64,000 nt of DNA from Caulobacter rhizosphaerae (GCF_010977555.1 NZ_CP048815.1:4456501-4520500); one strand, 5' to 3'; counted from the first letter of the stretch, positions 19,919 to 30,172 are shown. Program-made: numbers and translations. The notes: a model not told the origin generated them from the sequence alone.

Positions 19919-21523
19919 TTGTCGATCGATCCGCGCCGCCTATTGGGACTGGCCTTCGCCAGCGCTGACCTTCTGCTGGAAGTCGAGAACGGCCGGGTGA
20001 CCCTGGCGCTCGGCGCGGCCCAGCGGCTGATGGGCCGGGACGAGCGGGCCCTGACGGGCCAGGCCTGGCCTGCCCTGTTCGCCGCCGTCGACCGCCCGCT
20101 GATCGACGCCGTCACCCAGGTGATCGACGACGGCCAGAGGCGCGGTCCGGTCACGGTGCGCCTGGCCGGCGAACCGCCGCGTCATGTGAACCTGACCCTG
20201 CGCGCCCTGCCCGAAAACCGCGGCCGGATCTCGGTCTCGGTCACGCCGGCCAACGCGCCCGCGGGCCAGCTTGACGACGAAGGCCTGCGCAACCGCGAGA
20301 GCTTCGAGCACATCGCCCGCGGCCTGTTCGAGGCGGCGCGCGTCACCGGGCTGGAGCTCGAGCTGGCCATGGTCGACTTCTCGGACCTGGACGTCATGCG
20401 GCAACGGCTGTCCCAGCCCGAGGCCCGCGCCCTCGACCTGAAACTGGCCGGCGCCGTGCGGGCCGAGTCGCACGCCGGCGGCATGGCCACCCGCCTGTCG
20501 CCCGACCGCTTCGCCCTGGTCCGCGCCAAGGCCGACCACGCCGACGACATGGCCCAGCGCCTGACCCGCGCCACCGAGGTCCAGGCCAGCGCCCAGGTCG
20601 TGCCGTTCGACGCGGGCCTGGCGCCCTCGCGAGGTCTCAAGGCCCTGCGCTACGCTCTCGACGATTTCCTGCGCGAAGGCCTGAAGGACACCCCGCCGCT
20701 GAGCCTGTCCGAGGCGATGAACCGGTCGGTCAAGCGCACTCTGTCGCGGGCCGGGGCGCTGGGCGTGGCGGTCAGCCAACGCCGCTTCACCCTGGCCTAC
20801 CAGCCGGTGGTCGACCTGAAGACCGGCGCCGCCCACCACCACGAGGCCCTGGTGCGCTTCGAGGACGGGGGCAGCCCGTTCCAGCTGATCCGCATGGCCG
20901 AGGAGTTCGACCTGATCGCCGAGCTTGACCACGCGATCGCCGAGATGGCGGTCAAGCGGCTGGCTTCCGACCGTTCGGGGACGCTGAAGCTGGCGATCAA
21001 CGTCTCGGGCCGCACGATCGTCGACGAGGGCTTCGTCGACCACATCGGCCGGCTGCTGGCCAAGGCCGATGTGGCCAAGGGCCGGCTGATCTTCGAGATC
21101 ACCGAGACCAGCGCCATCGACGACCTGCCGCGCGCCAACCAGCACATCCAGGCCCTGCGGTCCCTGGGCTCCCTGGTCTGCCTGGACGATTTCGGGGCCG
21201 GGGCCTCGTCGTTCGCCTATCTGCAGGAACTGAGCCTGGACATCGTCAAGATCGACGGCCGCTATGTCCGCGAACTGGCCGGCAACGGTCGCGAAGGGGC
21301 CATGGTGCGGCGGCTGGTCGAGCTGTGCCGCGACCTGAAGATCCGCACCGTGGCCGAGATGGTCGAGACCGTCGAGATCGAGGACCTGGTCCGCAAGGCC
21401 GGCGTCGACTTCGCCCAGGGCTGGCTGTTCGGCAAGCCCACCGACCAGCCGCAGCCGGCGCTGAAGATCGGTTCGGTCACGCCGGCGGCGCGCCGGGCGG
21501 GCGTGTCGGAGGGTTGGGGGTAG
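19919..21523 (+). CDS. EAL-domain cyclic-di-GMP phosphodiesterase
   Basis: The protein has a PAS-like N-terminal region (about residues 5-100), a degenerate GGDEF-like middle (about 120-255) and a C-terminal EAL domain (about 275-515). EAL active-site motifs are intact: EALVRF, NVSGRT, ETSAIDD, DDFGAGASS and KIDGRYV, so c-di-GMP hydrolysis is likely. The start chosen is a TTG with GGGGGGA eight bases upstream (534 residues); an in-frame ATG at 19814 would add 35 low-complexity residues and lacks a ribosome site. It is divergent from recA with an SOS box between them. Lower c-di-GMP favours motility in Caulobacter. Confidence 0.85.
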   Translation: MSIDPRRLLGLAFASADLLLEVENGRVTLALGAAQRLMGRDERALTGQAWPALFAAVDRPLIDAVTQVIDDGQRRGPVTVRLAGEPPRHVNLTLRALPENRGRISVSVTPANAPAGQLDDEGLRNRESFEHIARGLFEAARVTGLELELAMVDFSDLDVMRQRLSQPEARALDLKLAGAVRAESHAGGMATRLSPDRFALVRAKADHADDMAQRLTRATEVQASAQVVPFDAGLAPSRGLKALRYALDDFLREGLKDTPPLSLSEAMNRSVKRTLSRAGALGVAVSQRRFTLAYQPVVDLKTGAAHHHEALVRFEDGGSPFQLIRMAEEFDLIAELDHAIAEMAVKRLASDRSGTLKLAINVSGRTIVDEGFVDHIGRLLAKADVAKGRLIFEITETSAIDDLPRANQHIQALRSLGSLVCLDDFGAGASSFAYLQELSLDIVKIDGRYVRELAGNGREGAMVRRLVELCRDLKIRTVAEMVETVEIEDLVRKAGVDFAQGWLFGKPTDQPQPALKIGSVTPAARRAGVSEGWG

Positions 21524-21534
21524 AGCCGCCGCCC

Positions 21535-21662
21535 TTCCCTCCCCTTTCATGGGTGGGGGACCAGCGAAGCTGGTGGGTGGGGGCCCCTGGACTCAGCCAG
21601 GCTCTGCACCGAACCCCACCCGACCCCTTCGGGGCCACCCTCCCCATAGAGGGGAGGGAAAG
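21535..21662. repeat. Intergenic mobile-like repeat element, family B, copy 1
   Basis: The 128-bp unit starts TTCCCTCCCC and ends GGGGAGGGAA, a perfect 10-bp terminal inverted repeat, and contains the hairpins ACCAGCGAAGCTGGT and CCCCTTCGGGG. It matches the reverse complement of 27311-27436 over nearly its full length. It lies between convergent genes and could terminate both. Confidence 0.8.
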
Positions 21663-21672
21663 CGCTCTCTTC

Positions 21673-23502
21673 TTACTTCCCCGCCTTGGTCTTGGCGATG
21701 TAGTCGTCGATGACGCGGTCCAGCACGGTCAGCGGGGTCATGCCCGCCAGCAGGCCGGCGTCGTGGAACTGGCGGATGTCGAATTTCTTGCCCAGGGCCT
21801 TCCTGGCCCGCTCGCGGGCCCGCAGCCAGGTGATCTTGCCGATCATGTAGCTGCACGCCTGGCCCGGCCAGACGACATAGCGTTCGATCTCGGTGATCGT
21901 GCCGCTTTCCTCGTCGCCCATGGTCTCGGCCATGTACTTCACGGCCTGCTCGCGGGTCCACTTCTTGTAGTGCATGCCGCTGTCGACCACGAGGCGGACG
22001 GCCCGGAACAGGGCGTCGTGCAGCATGCCGATATGGCCGCGCGGATCATCCTTGTAGATGCCCATCTCGACGGCCAGCTCTTCGGAATAGAGCGCCCAGC
22101 CCTCGGCGTAGCCCGAATTGCCGATCGTCTTGCGCAGCAGGGGCAGGCCCTGGGCCTCGTTCGACAGCGACAGCTGCAGGTGGTGGCCGGGAACGCCCTC
22201 GTGCACCGTCAGGGTGGTCAGGGTGTACTTGGCCTGCTCCTTGGTGTCGCGCAGGTTGATCCAGTAAATCCCCGGACGCTTGCCGTCCAGCGAGGGCGAG
22301 TTGTAGTAGCCGCCCGGCGCGCCGGCCTCGATGGCCTTGGGCACGCGGCGGATCTCCAGCGAAGCCTTGGGCAGGGCGCCGAAATAGGCCGGCAGCTGCT
22401 TCTGGATCCAGGCCGCCTTGACGTTCAGGTCCTTGATCAGCTGTTCCTTGGCCGCGTCGGTGTTCTCGTAGATGTCCTTGCCCAGCTCGGCCATCCGCTC
22501 GCCGACCGTGCCCTTGGTCATGCCGATGCTCTTGAACAGCTTGTCGGCCTGGACCGAGATCGACTTCACCAGGTCCAGGCCCAGCTGGTGGATCTCGTCG
22601 GGGGTCAGGGTCGAGGTCGTGTAGTTCTTCAGCGACACGGCGTAGTAGTCGCCGCCGTCCTTCAGGCGCCAGACGCCGGCGTCGTGCGTGGCCTTGGGGC
22701 GGACGCTCTCCAGCAGGGCGATCTGGCGCTTCAGGGCGGGCAGCACCGAGTTCTCGTAGATCTTGCTCGCCTCGCCGGCCCAGTCGCCGGGGATGTTCTT
22801 GTCCTTGGTCCGGCGGGCCACCGACAGCACCAGCGGCGCCTCGGCGGTGGGCGTGCCGGCGAAGGCCTTCATCTGGACCAGGGCCTTGTCGATGATGAAG
22901 TCAGGCGGGATCACGCCGTCGGCGTAGTCGCGCTGGGCGATCGCGGCCTCCTGGTCCATCAGCCGGGCGAAGGCTTCCATGCGCGACAGATAGGCGTCGG
23001 CGTCGGCCTTGGTCTCGATCGAATGCTGGGTGTCGAGGAAGTCGGGATAGGACTGGTAGGAGCCCGTCAGCTGGCTGAGCACATAGGGCGCGCCCGAACC
23101 GCCACCGGCGTAGGTGAACTTGCTGTTGCCCTCATCCTGCACGGCCAGGGTGAACTCGACGGTGTCGTAGTTGATCACGTCCATGCCGGACAGTTGCTTG
23201 CGGTCGATGGCCCGCAGGTCGGCCAGTTGCTGCTTGGTCTGGGCGATTCCGGCGGCGATGGCGGCGAACGAGCGGTCGCCCAGCTGCGACTTGGTCCAGG
23301 CTAGGTCGCCGACGTCCAGGCCCAGGCCCGTGGCCGACTCGGGCGACTGCCGCAGCTGCTTGGCCATGATGGCGTCGAACAGGGCGTTGAGCTTGGCGCT
23401 CTCGCCGGAGGCCGGCGCGGCCTGAGCCAGGGCGAGGCCCGGGGTCGCGGCGGCTAGGCCGACGGCGACGGTGGACAGCAGCATCTGACGGCGGTTTTGC
23501 AA
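21673..23502 (-). CDS. DUF885 family secreted metallopeptidase-like protein
   Basis: The 609-residue protein has a twin-arginine-like leader (QNRRQMLLSTVAVGLAAATPG, cleavage near ALA-Q) and the DUF885 signature region with LTVHEGVPGHHLQ and YAEGWALYSEELA, a HExxxGH-type zinc site with downstream Glu. DUF885 proteins are predicted zinc peptidases of unknown substrate, often exported. The start is taken as the TTG at 23502 with GGGAAGGGG upstream; the first ATG is six codons later. A small NTF2-like gene lies upstream on the same strand. Confidence 0.85.
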   Translation of the reverse strand: MQNRRQMLLSTVAVGLAAATPGLALAQAAPASGESAKLNALFDAIMAKQLRQSPESATGLGLDVGDLAWTKSQLGDRSFAAIAAGIAQTKQQLADLRAIDRKQLSGMDVINYDTVEFTLAVQDEGNSKFTYAGGGSGAPYVLSQLTGSYQSYPDFLDTQHSIETKADADAYLSRMEAFARLMDQEAAIAQRDYADGVIPPDFIIDKALVQMKAFAGTPTAEAPLVLSVARRTKDKNIPGDWAGEASKIYENSVLPALKRQIALLESVRPKATHDAGVWRLKDGGDYYAVSLKNYTTSTLTPDEIHQLGLDLVKSISVQADKLFKSIGMTKGTVGERMAELGKDIYENTDAAKEQLIKDLNVKAAWIQKQLPAYFGALPKASLEIRRVPKAIEAGAPGGYYNSPSLDGKRPGIYWINLRDTKEQAKYTLTTLTVHEGVPGHHLQLSLSNEAQGLPLLRKTIGNSGYAEGWALYSEELAVEMGIYKDDPRGHIGMLHDALFRAVRLVVDSGMHYKKWTREQAVKYMAETMGDEESGTITEIERYVVWPGQACSYMIGKITWLRARERARKALGKKFDIRQFHDAGLLAGMTPLTVLDRVIDDYIAKTKAGK

Positions 23503-23667
23503 GGCGGGGCCCCTTCCCTCGAAATTTGAACGCAAAGGGGTAGAGGGGCTTTCGCGGCTCGGCAACGGCGCCGGCATTAATTTCCCGTCATCTTGCGCGA
23601 AAACGAGGACACGCATTCCTTCCACGGCCCTGTTCTGGATGGACGTGCCCGTGGGCGCGTCGCCCAT

Positions 23668-24045
23668 TCAGCTCAAGGTCACGAACAGCTCGTTCTCGAT
23701 CACCCACTGGCCGGTGACCTTGCGCCAAGTCGCCAGGTAAGTCCCGCTCGTGTCGGCCGCGCCGCGCGTCGTGCCGACCCAGGTCCCGTGCTCGGCGGCC
23801 CGCTGGCCGGCGGCGTCCAGGTCGATGCGCTCGGTCGTGCGGACATAGGCCACGAAGGCGGGATCGGCGAACTGGCTGGCGAAGGCCTCCAGGACGTCGC
23901 GCGCCCCCAGGATCAGCGAGCCGTCGCCGACGATCATCTTGATGTCCGGCGCGAAGAACGGCGCCAGGCGGCGGGCGTCCTTGCCGGCGATCAGCCGGTT
24001 GGTCAGCTTGCGGCGGGCGGCGATGGCGTCTTGCGGCGCGGTCAT
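23668..24045 (-). CDS. NTF2-like/SnoaL-fold protein (DUF4440-type)
   Basis: The 125-residue protein has the one-domain NTF2-like layout: an N-terminal helix pair, LAPFFAPDIKMIVGDGSLILGARDVLEAF, then strand-rich HGTWVGTT and a final RKVTGQWVIENELFVTLS strand. Proteins of this fold bind small ligands or act as accessory enzymes; no catalytic residue is diagnostic here. The start at 24045 has an AGAG-containing leader. It diverges from the GNAT gene by 65 bp. Confidence 0.75.
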   Translation of the reverse strand: MTAPQDAIAARRKLTNRLIAGKDARRLAPFFAPDIKMIVGDGSLILGARDVLEAFASQFADPAFVAYVRTTERIDLDAAGQRAAEHGTWVGTTRGAADTSGTYLATWRKVTGQWVIENELFVTLS

Positions 24046-24110
24046 GATCTCTGGTCCCTGGCGGGCGACGCGGCCCGGTATAGGCTGGCGCGCCAACTTC
24101 CGGAACGCCG

Positions 24111-24629
24111 ATGATTCCCCCGACCCTGACCACCGCCCGCCTGACCCTGAGCCCGCCCCAGGCGTCCGATTTCGAGGACAGCGCGGCGATGTGGAGCGAC
24201 CCGATGGTCACCCGCCACATCGGCGGCCGCACCTCGACGCCGGAGGAGAGCTGGCAGCGCCTGCTGCGGGCCCGCGGCCTGTGGGCGGTGCTGGGCTATG
24301 GCTACTGGGGCGCGCGCGAGACGGCGACCGGGCGCTATGTCGGCGAGATCGGCTTCGCCGACTTCCACCGCGGCATCCAGCCCTCGATCGACGGCGTCCC
24401 GGAGATGGGCTGGGCCCTGTGCTCCTGGGCCCACGGCCAGGGCTTCGCCAGCGAGGCGATCGCCGGCGCCCTGTCCTGGGCCCGCGATCAGTGGGGCGAC
24501 GCGCCGGTGGTCTGCATCATCGACCCGGACAACACCGCCTCCCTGAAGCTAGCTTCGAAGATGGGCTTCCTGGAGGTGGCGCGGACCACCTATCGCGAGG
24601 CCCCGACGGTGCTGATGCAGCGGGGATAG
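24111..24629 (+). CDS. GNAT family N-acetyltransferase (RimJ-like)
   Basis: The 172-residue protein begins TLTTARLTLSPPQASDFE, the typical RimJ/RimL-type opening (TxRLxLR), and has the acetyl-CoA region with EMGWALCSWAHGQGFASEAIAG and the late DPDNTASLKLASKMGF motif. This subgroup acetylates protein N-termini, antibiotics or small amines; the substrate is unknown. It is a single gene between two leftward genes. Confidence 0.9.
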   Translation: MIPPTLTTARLTLSPPQASDFEDSAAMWSDPMVTRHIGGRTSTPEESWQRLLRARGLWAVLGYGYWGARETATGRYVGEIGFADFHRGIQPSIDGVPEMGWALCSWAHGQGFASEAIAGALSWARDQWGDAPVVCIIDPDNTASLKLASKMGFLEVARTTYREAPTVLMQRG

Positions 24630-24647
24630 GGCGCTTGCCCCCTGCTC

Positions 24648-25739
24648 TCAATGGGCGCGCGCCCTCTTCTGGCCCAGCCCGCTGATCCAGTCCCGCGCCG
24701 GGCGCTCGAACAGCACCAGCGACAGATAGGCCAGCGGGATCAGGGCCAGAACCCAGAACAGCACCCAAAGCCGCAGGGCGTCGCCGTTCAGGCCCCAGGC
24801 GGCCACCCCGACCCAGTTGATCCCCATCTTCAGGGCGATCGGGTGCAACAGGTAGAGGCTGAAGCTCAGCTGGGCCCAGGGGGCTAGGCGGCGGCTGATC
24901 CCGCCCTGCGGGCCGGCCGCGTCGGCGGCGACGCCGGCCAGGCCCAGGGCGTAGACGATCAGCAGCAGCAGGGTGCGCTCGATCCGCAAGGTCGAGGCGA
25001 CCAGGAACACCGCCAACAGCCCCCACATCCAGAAGCGCGCGAACGGCAGCTTGCCCAGCGGCGCGCGCAGCTGGAACGCCAGCATACCCAGCAGGAAGCC
25101 CGGCACGGCCCGCAGCACCCCGAAGTTCCAGGTCCACTGGTGGAAGGGCATCTCGCCGTCGGGGTTGAGCAGCAGCAGCACGAAGCTGGCCACCGCCACC
25201 AGGGCCGTGACGACCCGCCCCCGCGCCGTGATCCAGAACAGCAGCGGCAGGGCCAGGTACAGGCCCATCTCGCCGCTGATCGCCCAGCTGACGAAGTTCC
25301 AGGTCTGGCTGTGGCAGGTATGCCAGGCGTGGACGAACAGGACGTTGGGCGCGATGCAGGAGAGATCGTAGCGCTTGGGATCGACGTCGCCGCCCCAGCC
25401 CATCACCCCGGCTGCCCAGACGCCGATGAACACCAGCATGGTCGCCCAGTGCAGCGGCCCCAGCCGCGCCACCCGCTTCTTCAGGAAGGTCCCGTACTTG
25501 TTCCAGCTGGTCAGCCGGCCCGTATAGATCGCCGCCATGACATAGCCGGAGATCAGGAAGAACAGGTCCACGATCAGGCTGAAGCCCTTGATCATGTCGT
25601 CCGCGACCTGCCAGCGCCCATCCAGGTTGATGTAGCGGTTGAAGTGGAAGACAACGATCATCAGCGCCCCGACGATGCGCAGGGCGTCCAGGTGCAGCAT
25701 GTCCTCGGAGTCGGGCTTCAGCGGCGGGAAGGCTTTCAT
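24648..25739 (-). CDS. Acyltransferase 3 family membrane protein (OafA-like)
   Basis: The 363-residue protein has about ten hydrophobic segments and the acyltransferase-3 opening LHLDALRIVGALMIVVFHFNRY, with the conserved His in the first membrane segment, plus FFLISGYVMAAIY and the ending LFERPARDWI. Such proteins transfer acyl groups (often acetyl) to surface polysaccharides or lipids at the inner membrane. No glycan cluster adjoins it, so the acceptor is unknown. Confidence 0.9.
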   Translation of the reverse strand: MKAFPPLKPDSEDMLHLDALRIVGALMIVVFHFNRYINLDGRWQVADDMIKGFSLIVDLFFLISGYVMAAIYTGRLTSWNKYGTFLKKRVARLGPLHWATMLVFIGVWAAGVMGWGGDVDPKRYDLSCIAPNVLFVHAWHTCHSQTWNFVSWAISGEMGLYLALPLLFWITARGRVVTALVAVASFVLLLLNPDGEMPFHQWTWNFGVLRAVPGFLLGMLAFQLRAPLGKLPFARFWMWGLLAVFLVASTLRIERTLLLLIVYALGLAGVAADAAGPQGGISRRLAPWAQLSFSLYLLHPIALKMGINWVGVAAWGLNGDALRLWVLFWVLALIPLAYLSLVLFERPARDWISGLGQKRARAH

Positions 25740-25816
25740 CGCCCTGGGATGGGACGCGGCGGGGCGATGGTCAAGCTCGGTGGCCGGCGACGTGCCCTTG
25801 CGGCGTGTCCTTGCCC

Positions 25817-27298
25817 CTAATGTCCCGCCCCCTCCGGCAAGTGGGTCTTGTCATGACGCCCCACCCGCTCGACCAGCGTCGCGGCGGCCTGGTTCATGCC
25901 GATGACCTCGACCTCCGCGCCCTGCCGGCGGTAGCGGAACACGACCTTGTCGACTGCGGCGACGGCGGTCAGGTCCCAGAGGTGGGCCCCCGTGAGGTCG
26001 ATCTCGACGCGGCGCGGCTTGCCGTGGAACTCGAACGCCGCGGCGAACAGGTCGGCCGAGACGAAGAAGATCTGGCCGCTGACCGCGTACCGCCGCACGG
26101 TCTCGTCTTCGGCCGGGATCTCGCGCACGGACAGCACCTTGCCGACCTTCCTGGCGAAGAACACGACGCTGAGCACCACGCCCAGCACCACGCCCTTGGA
26201 CAGATCGTGGGTGGCCAGCACGGTCGCGGTGACCGCCAGCATTACGAGCGTCGACTGCACCGGGGTGGAGCGGAGCTTCGTCACCGAATTCCAGTCGAAG
26301 GTCTTGATCGACACCATGATCATCACCGCCACCAGGGCCGCCATCGGGATCCGGGCCACCCAGTCGCGCAGCACCAGGATCAGGATCAGCAGGAACAGTC
26401 CGGCCCAAAAGGTCGACAGCCGGCCGCGTCCGCCGGAGGTGACGTTGATCATCGACTGGCCGATCATCGCACAGCCGGCCATGCCGCCCAGCAGCGGCGA
26501 GACGATGTTGGCGATTCCCTGGCCGCGCGTCTCGCGATCCTTGTCCGACGGGGTGTCGGTGAGGTCGTCCAGCAGGTTGGCGGTCAGCAGGCTTTCCAGC
26601 AGGCCGACGAAGGCCAGGGTCAGGGACACCGGGCCGATGATCCGCAGGGTCTCCCAGGTCAGGGGCACGGCGGGGATGTGGAACCCCGGCAGGGTCGTCG
26701 GCAGCTTGCCCAGGTCGCCGACGGTGGTCACGTCCACCTTGAAGGCGATCGCCACGGCGCTCACCAGCAGGATGGCCACCAGGGGCGAGGGCACGGCCCG
26801 GGTCAGTCTCGGAAACAGATAGATGATCGCCAGCCCGGCGCCGACCATGGCGAAGGTCCGCCAGTCGCCATGCATCAGCTGAGGCAGCTGGGCCAGGAAG
26901 ATCAGGATGCCCAGCGAATTGACGAAACCGCTCATCACCGACTTGGAGACGAACCGCACGTAGCGGCCCAGGCGCAGCACGCCGATCGCCACCTGGATCA
27001 GGCCGGTCAGCAGGCTGGCGGCGAACAGGAACTCGATCCCGTGGTCGCGGACCAAACCGCCCATCAGCAGCGACATCGCGCCGGTGGCGGCCGAGATCAT
27101 CGCCGGCCGGCCGCCGACGAAGGCGATGGTCATGGCGATCACGAACGAGGCGTACAGGCCCACGGCGGGATCGACCCCGGCGATGAACGAAAAGGCCAGG
27201 GCCTCAGGGATCAGGGCCAGGGCCACGACCGTGCCCGACAGCAGGTCGGCGCGCGGCTGGCCCAGCCACTCGCGACGGAGGGGGGTCAGGAAGGTCAT
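25817..27298 (-). CDS. SulP family anion transporter with STAS domain
   Basis: The 493-residue protein has ten or more hydrophobic segments with SulP features ([18 protein letters not shown] near the N-terminus, [25 protein letters not shown] in the middle) and a C-terminal STAS domain (about 395-480). SulP proteins move sulfate, bicarbonate or other anions, often with Na+ or H+. The ATG at 27298 gives the standard N-terminus. Repeat family B ends 13 bp upstream, and its GGAGGGAAA end may supply the ribosome site. The M23 peptidase gene lies further upstream. Confidence 0.9.
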   Translation of the reverse strand: MTFLTPLRREWLGQPRADLLSGTVVALALIPEALAFSFIAGVDPAVGLYASFVIAMTIAFVGGRPAMISAATGAMSLLMGGLVRDHGIEFLFAASLLTGLIQVAIGVLRLGRYVRFVSKSVMSGFVNSLGILIFLAQLPQLMHGDWRTFAMVGAGLAIIYLFPRLTRAVPSPLVAILLVSAVAIAFKVDVTTVGDLGKLPTTLPGFHIPAVPLTWETLRIIGPVSLTLAFVGLLESLLTANLLDDLTDTPSDKDRETRGQGIANIVSPLLGGMAGCAMIGQSMINVTSGGRGRLSTFWAGLFLLILILVLRDWVARIPMAALVAVMIMVSIKTFDWNSVTKLRSTPVQSTLVMLAVTATVLATHDLSKGVVLGVVLSVVFFARKVGKVLSVREIPAEDETVRRYAVSGQIFFVSADLFAAAFEFHGKPRRVEIDLTGAHLWDLTAVAAVDKVVFRYRRQGAEVEVIGMNQAAATLVERVGRHDKTHLPEGAGH

Positions 27299-27310
27299 GG
27301 AAAACTCGAT

Positions 27311-27436
27311 TTCCCTCCCCTTGTGGAGAGGGTGGCGGCGAAGCCGACGGGTGGGGTTCGGTGCAGGGCTTTTAGAGTCAGCGGGCCCCACCCACCAGCT
27401 TCGCTGGTCCCCCCTCCCCATAAAGGGGAGGGAAAG
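27311..27436. repeat. Intergenic mobile-like repeat element, family B, copy 2
   Basis: This 126-bp unit has the same TTCCCTCCCC / GGGGAGGGAA ends as copy 1 (21535-21662) but is inserted in the opposite orientation. It fills nearly all of the space between the M23 peptidase gene and the SulP gene. Confidence 0.8.
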
Positions 27437-27442
27437 CCCTAA

Positions 27443-28825
27443 TTACCGCAGCGTCGGTCCCTTGGTCTTGTCCAGGCTGGCCATGGCCAGCTTCGGGGCC
27501 GTCTTGTCCTCGACCGCGTCGCCGCCTTGCGCCAGCAGGGTATCGATGTGCGCGCGCTGGGCCTTGAAGCGCGACAGCTCGGCGCCGGCCAGGATGGTGC
27601 CCTGGGGCACCTTGGCGCCGATCGGGTTGACCCGCTGGCCGTTGAGCCAGACCTCGTAGTGCAGGTGCGGGCCGGTCGCCAGGCCGGTGGAGCCGACATA
27701 GGCCACCACCTGGCCCTGGCGCACGTGGACGCCCGGACGGATGCCGGGGGCGTAGCGCGAGATGTGGCCGTAGCCGGTGTCCCACTGGCCCGAATGGCGG
27801 ATGCGCAGCCAGTTGCCGTAGCCGCTCCAGCGGCGGGCCTCCAGCACGACGCCGTCGCCGGCCGCCAGGATCGGGGTGCCTTGGCCGGCCCCGAAGTCGA
27901 CGCCCTTGTGGGCGCGGGTATAGCCCAGCACCGGGTGCTTGCGCTGGCCGAAGGTGGAGGTGATGCGGGCCCCGTCGACCGGAGTGCGCAGCAGGAAGCC
28001 TTTGATGTTCTTGCCCAGCTCGTCGAAGAACTGCGGCTTGCCGTCTTCGCCGTTACGCTCGAAGGCGTAGAACTTCTGGCCCTTGACCTCGGCGTATTCC
28101 AGGTCGCCCGCCTCGACCGTGCGGCCGCTCTCGGTGACCTTGCGATCGAACACCAGGCAGAAGCGGTCGCCTTCCTTGATGTCGCGCGAGAAGTCGATCT
28201 TGTGCGCGAACAGCTTGGCCGCCTCGCTGATCACCGCCGGAGTGCCGCCCACGTCGGCGACGCTCTCGTAGAACGACCCCTTCATCTCGCCGCAGGCCAC
28301 CTTGGTCTCGTCGGTGACCTTTTCCTCCAGCTCGCGCAGCTTCATCGCGCCGTCGAAGGTGCGCGAGACGGTCAGGGTGGAGGACGGGCCGGTGCGCATC
28401 GACAGGCCGATCAGCCGGGCCGAGCCCGCGCGGCCGTTGCGGCGCTCGGCGATGGCGGCCTCGAAGGCCATGCCGGCCTTGATGTTGACGGTGTCGATCG
28501 CGCCCTGCAGGGCGGCCACCACCTGGCGGGCGTCGTTGGGGGCGATGCCGGTGCGCAGCACGGCGTTTTCCAGGGTCTCGCCGGGACGCACCTGGACGGG
28601 GATCGATTCCGGACGCTCGAAGCCCGGCTGGGCTTCGGCGCTGGCGAAGGCGGCGTGCTGCAGGGCGGCCAGGGCGCTGGCGTCGAGCGGCGCCTTGACC
28701 ACCTGCACCGGCGCGTCCGGCGCGGTCAGCTTCCACGCCAGGCCCAAGGCGGCCAGGCCGGCGATCGCCGTGAAGACCTTAGGGGCCAGACGCAGGGTCG
28801 GCCGTCTCGGATCGAATTCCTGCAT
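27443..28825 (-). CDS. M23 family peptidoglycan metallopeptidase
   Basis: The 460-residue protein has an N-terminal membrane anchor (about 16-32, [17 protein letters not shown]), a long periplasmic region with an OapA/LysM-like segment (about 65-110), and a C-terminal M23 (LytM) domain. The M23 zinc motifs are present: [25 protein letters not shown] and [12 protein letters not shown]. It should cut or regulate peptidoglycan cross-links. The start at 28825 follows a GGGGG ribosome site. It is the gene upstream of the SulP gene. Confidence 0.9.
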   Translation of the reverse strand: MQEFDPRRPTLRLAPKVFTAIAGLAALGLAWKLTAPDAPVQVVKAPLDASALAALQHAAFASAEAQPGFERPESIPVQVRPGETLENAVLRTGIAPNDARQVVAALQGAIDTVNIKAGMAFEAAIAERRNGRAGSARLIGLSMRTGPSSTLTVSRTFDGAMKLRELEEKVTDETKVACGEMKGSFYESVADVGGTPAVISEAAKLFAHKIDFSRDIKEGDRFCLVFDRKVTESGRTVEAGDLEYAEVKGQKFYAFERNGEDGKPQFFDELGKNIKGFLLRTPVDGARITSTFGQRKHPVLGYTRAHKGVDFGAGQGTPILAAGDGVVLEARRWSGYGNWLRIRHSGQWDTGYGHISRYAPGIRPGVHVRQGQVVAYVGSTGLATGPHLHYEVWLNGQRVNPIGAKVPQGTILAGAELSRFKAQRAHIDTLLAQGGDAVEDKTAPKLAMASLDKTKGPTLR

Positions 28826-28992
28826 CAAGCCCCCGACTGGTAGCGATGCCGCGTATGAGTGACACGGCTGGGAAGCCCCCCAGCAAACGTCGCGCCGGAA
28901 AATGGCGGATGAGGCCATGTTCGAGCAAGGACTATTCGGTGCTTCGGGCGATTTGTCACGGACAGGGTTAACACCCTGTTCCTACAAAAGAA

Positions 28993-29020
28993 AACGCCCG
29001 CCTCCGGGGAGGCGGGCGTT
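28993..29020 (-). terminator. Rho-independent terminator of ctrA
   Basis: The arms AACGCCCGCCTCC and GGAGGCGGGCGTT form a 13-bp stem with a very short loop, followed on the minus strand by TTTTCTTTT. It begins 29 bp after the ctrA stop. Confidence 0.92.
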
Positions 29021-29048
29021 CTACTTTTGGGTCACCGGCCTCGCGTGA

Positions 29049-29744
29049 TTACGCGGCGTTGACCTGTTCGTTCGGGTCGCGCAGCACATAGCCGCGGCCC
29101 CAGACGGTCTCGATGTGGTGCTTGCCCTGGGCCGAAGCCGCCAGCTTTTTGCGCAGCTTGCAGATGAAGACGTCGATGATCTTCAGCTCCGGCTCGTCCA
29201 TGCCGCCGTACAGGTGGTTGAGGAACATCTCCTTGGTCAGGGTCGTGCCCTTGCGCAGGGAGAGCAGCTCCAGCATCTGATATTCCTTGCCGGTCAGATG
29301 CACGCGGTTGCCGTTCACTTCGACGGTCTTGGCGTCGAGGTTGACGATGATGTCGCCGGTCTTGATCACCGACTGGGCGTGACCCTTCGAACGACGGACC
29401 ACCGCGTGGATGCGGGCGATCATCTCGTCCTTGTGGAACGGCTTGGTCATGTAGTCGTCGGCGCCGCCCGAGAAGGTCTTCACCTTCGTGTCGATTTCGG
29501 CGCTGCCCGACAGGATCATGATCGGGGTGTTCACCTTCGCCACCCGCAGGGTGCGCAGAACATCCAGGCCGCTCATGTCGGGCAGATTCAGGTCCAGCAG
29601 GATGAGATCGTAGTCATAGATCTTGCCCAGATCCACGCCTTCTTCGCCAAGATCCGTCGTGTAGACGTTGAAGCCTTCAGACTTCAGCATCAGCTCGATG
29701 GTCTGCGCGGTGGCGCTGTCATCCTCGATCAACAGTACGCGCAT
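29049..29744 (-). CDS. ctrA: Cell-cycle master response regulator CtrA
   Basis: The 231-residue protein is nearly identical to C. crescentus CtrA as I know it: receiver with Asp51 in LILLDLNLP and Lys in MTKPFHKDE, OmpR-type winged helix, and the C-terminal NEQVNAA, whose final Ala-Ala is the ClpXP degradation signal. Phosphorylated CtrA blocks replication initiation and activates flagellar, pilus, division and methylation genes. The ATG at 29744 follows a GGAGGG site; a longer start at 29771 is unlikely. The upstream gap carries three GANTC methylation sites and TTAA half-sites, consistent with CcrM and autoregulatory control. Confidence 0.98.
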   Translation of the reverse strand: MRVLLIEDDSATAQTIELMLKSEGFNVYTTDLGEEGVDLGKIYDYDLILLDLNLPDMSGLDVLRTLRVAKVNTPIMILSGSAEIDTKVKTFSGGADDYMTKPFHKDEMIARIHAVVRRSKGHAQSVIKTGDIIVNLDAKTVEVNGNRVHLTGKEYQMLELLSLRKGTTLTKEMFLNHLYGGMDEPELKIIDVFICKLRKKLAASAQGKHHIETVWGRGYVLRDPNEQVNAA

Positions 29745-30172
29745 GCAGCCCTCCCCGCCCTCGGGCGGCATTATTCGACAGCTAGGCGGAATACCGCCGG
29801 TGAAACCCGTCCTGCACTCTGCCGGACAGTTAATTTAAGACAGGTTAATGGTGAATGTTCCCGTTGGAGAAATGGTTAATCTGATTTGCGAATCGGGTGC
29901 AAGCGGTCAGCGACTCATTTGGCGCAAAGGTCGCAGGGCCCTGTGGACGGCCCGTCAAGACGATTCCTTTTCGGCCAAAAGCGCGAAAATCCCGCCCTGT
30001 AAAGGGATTGGTTAACGCTCGCCTCGGCCGCACGCCGGCTTCGGCCGTTCACCTGTAAGGCGAGATTGCGGCGTTCTGTCGCGAGAAGTTTACAGCCTTG
30101 GCCGCGGGGTGGGAGCGCCGCCATGAGCGTCGCCGTGGCGAGCCCGCGACGTCCCGCCGCGGACGGTTTCCG
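29745..30172 (-). promoter_or_regulatory. ctrA upstream regulatory region
   Basis: No gene is seen in this 428-bp gap. TTAA half-sites lie at 29830-29833, 29835-29838, 29845-29848 and 29876-29879, and 29835-29848 reads TTAA-N6-TTAA, close to the CtrA consensus TTAA-N7-TTAA. GANTC sites (CcrM methylation) lie at 29890-29894, 29912-29916 and 29962-29966. In C. crescentus, ctrA has two promoters, one repressed by GANTC methylation and one activated by CtrA; this layout fits. Confidence 0.7.
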
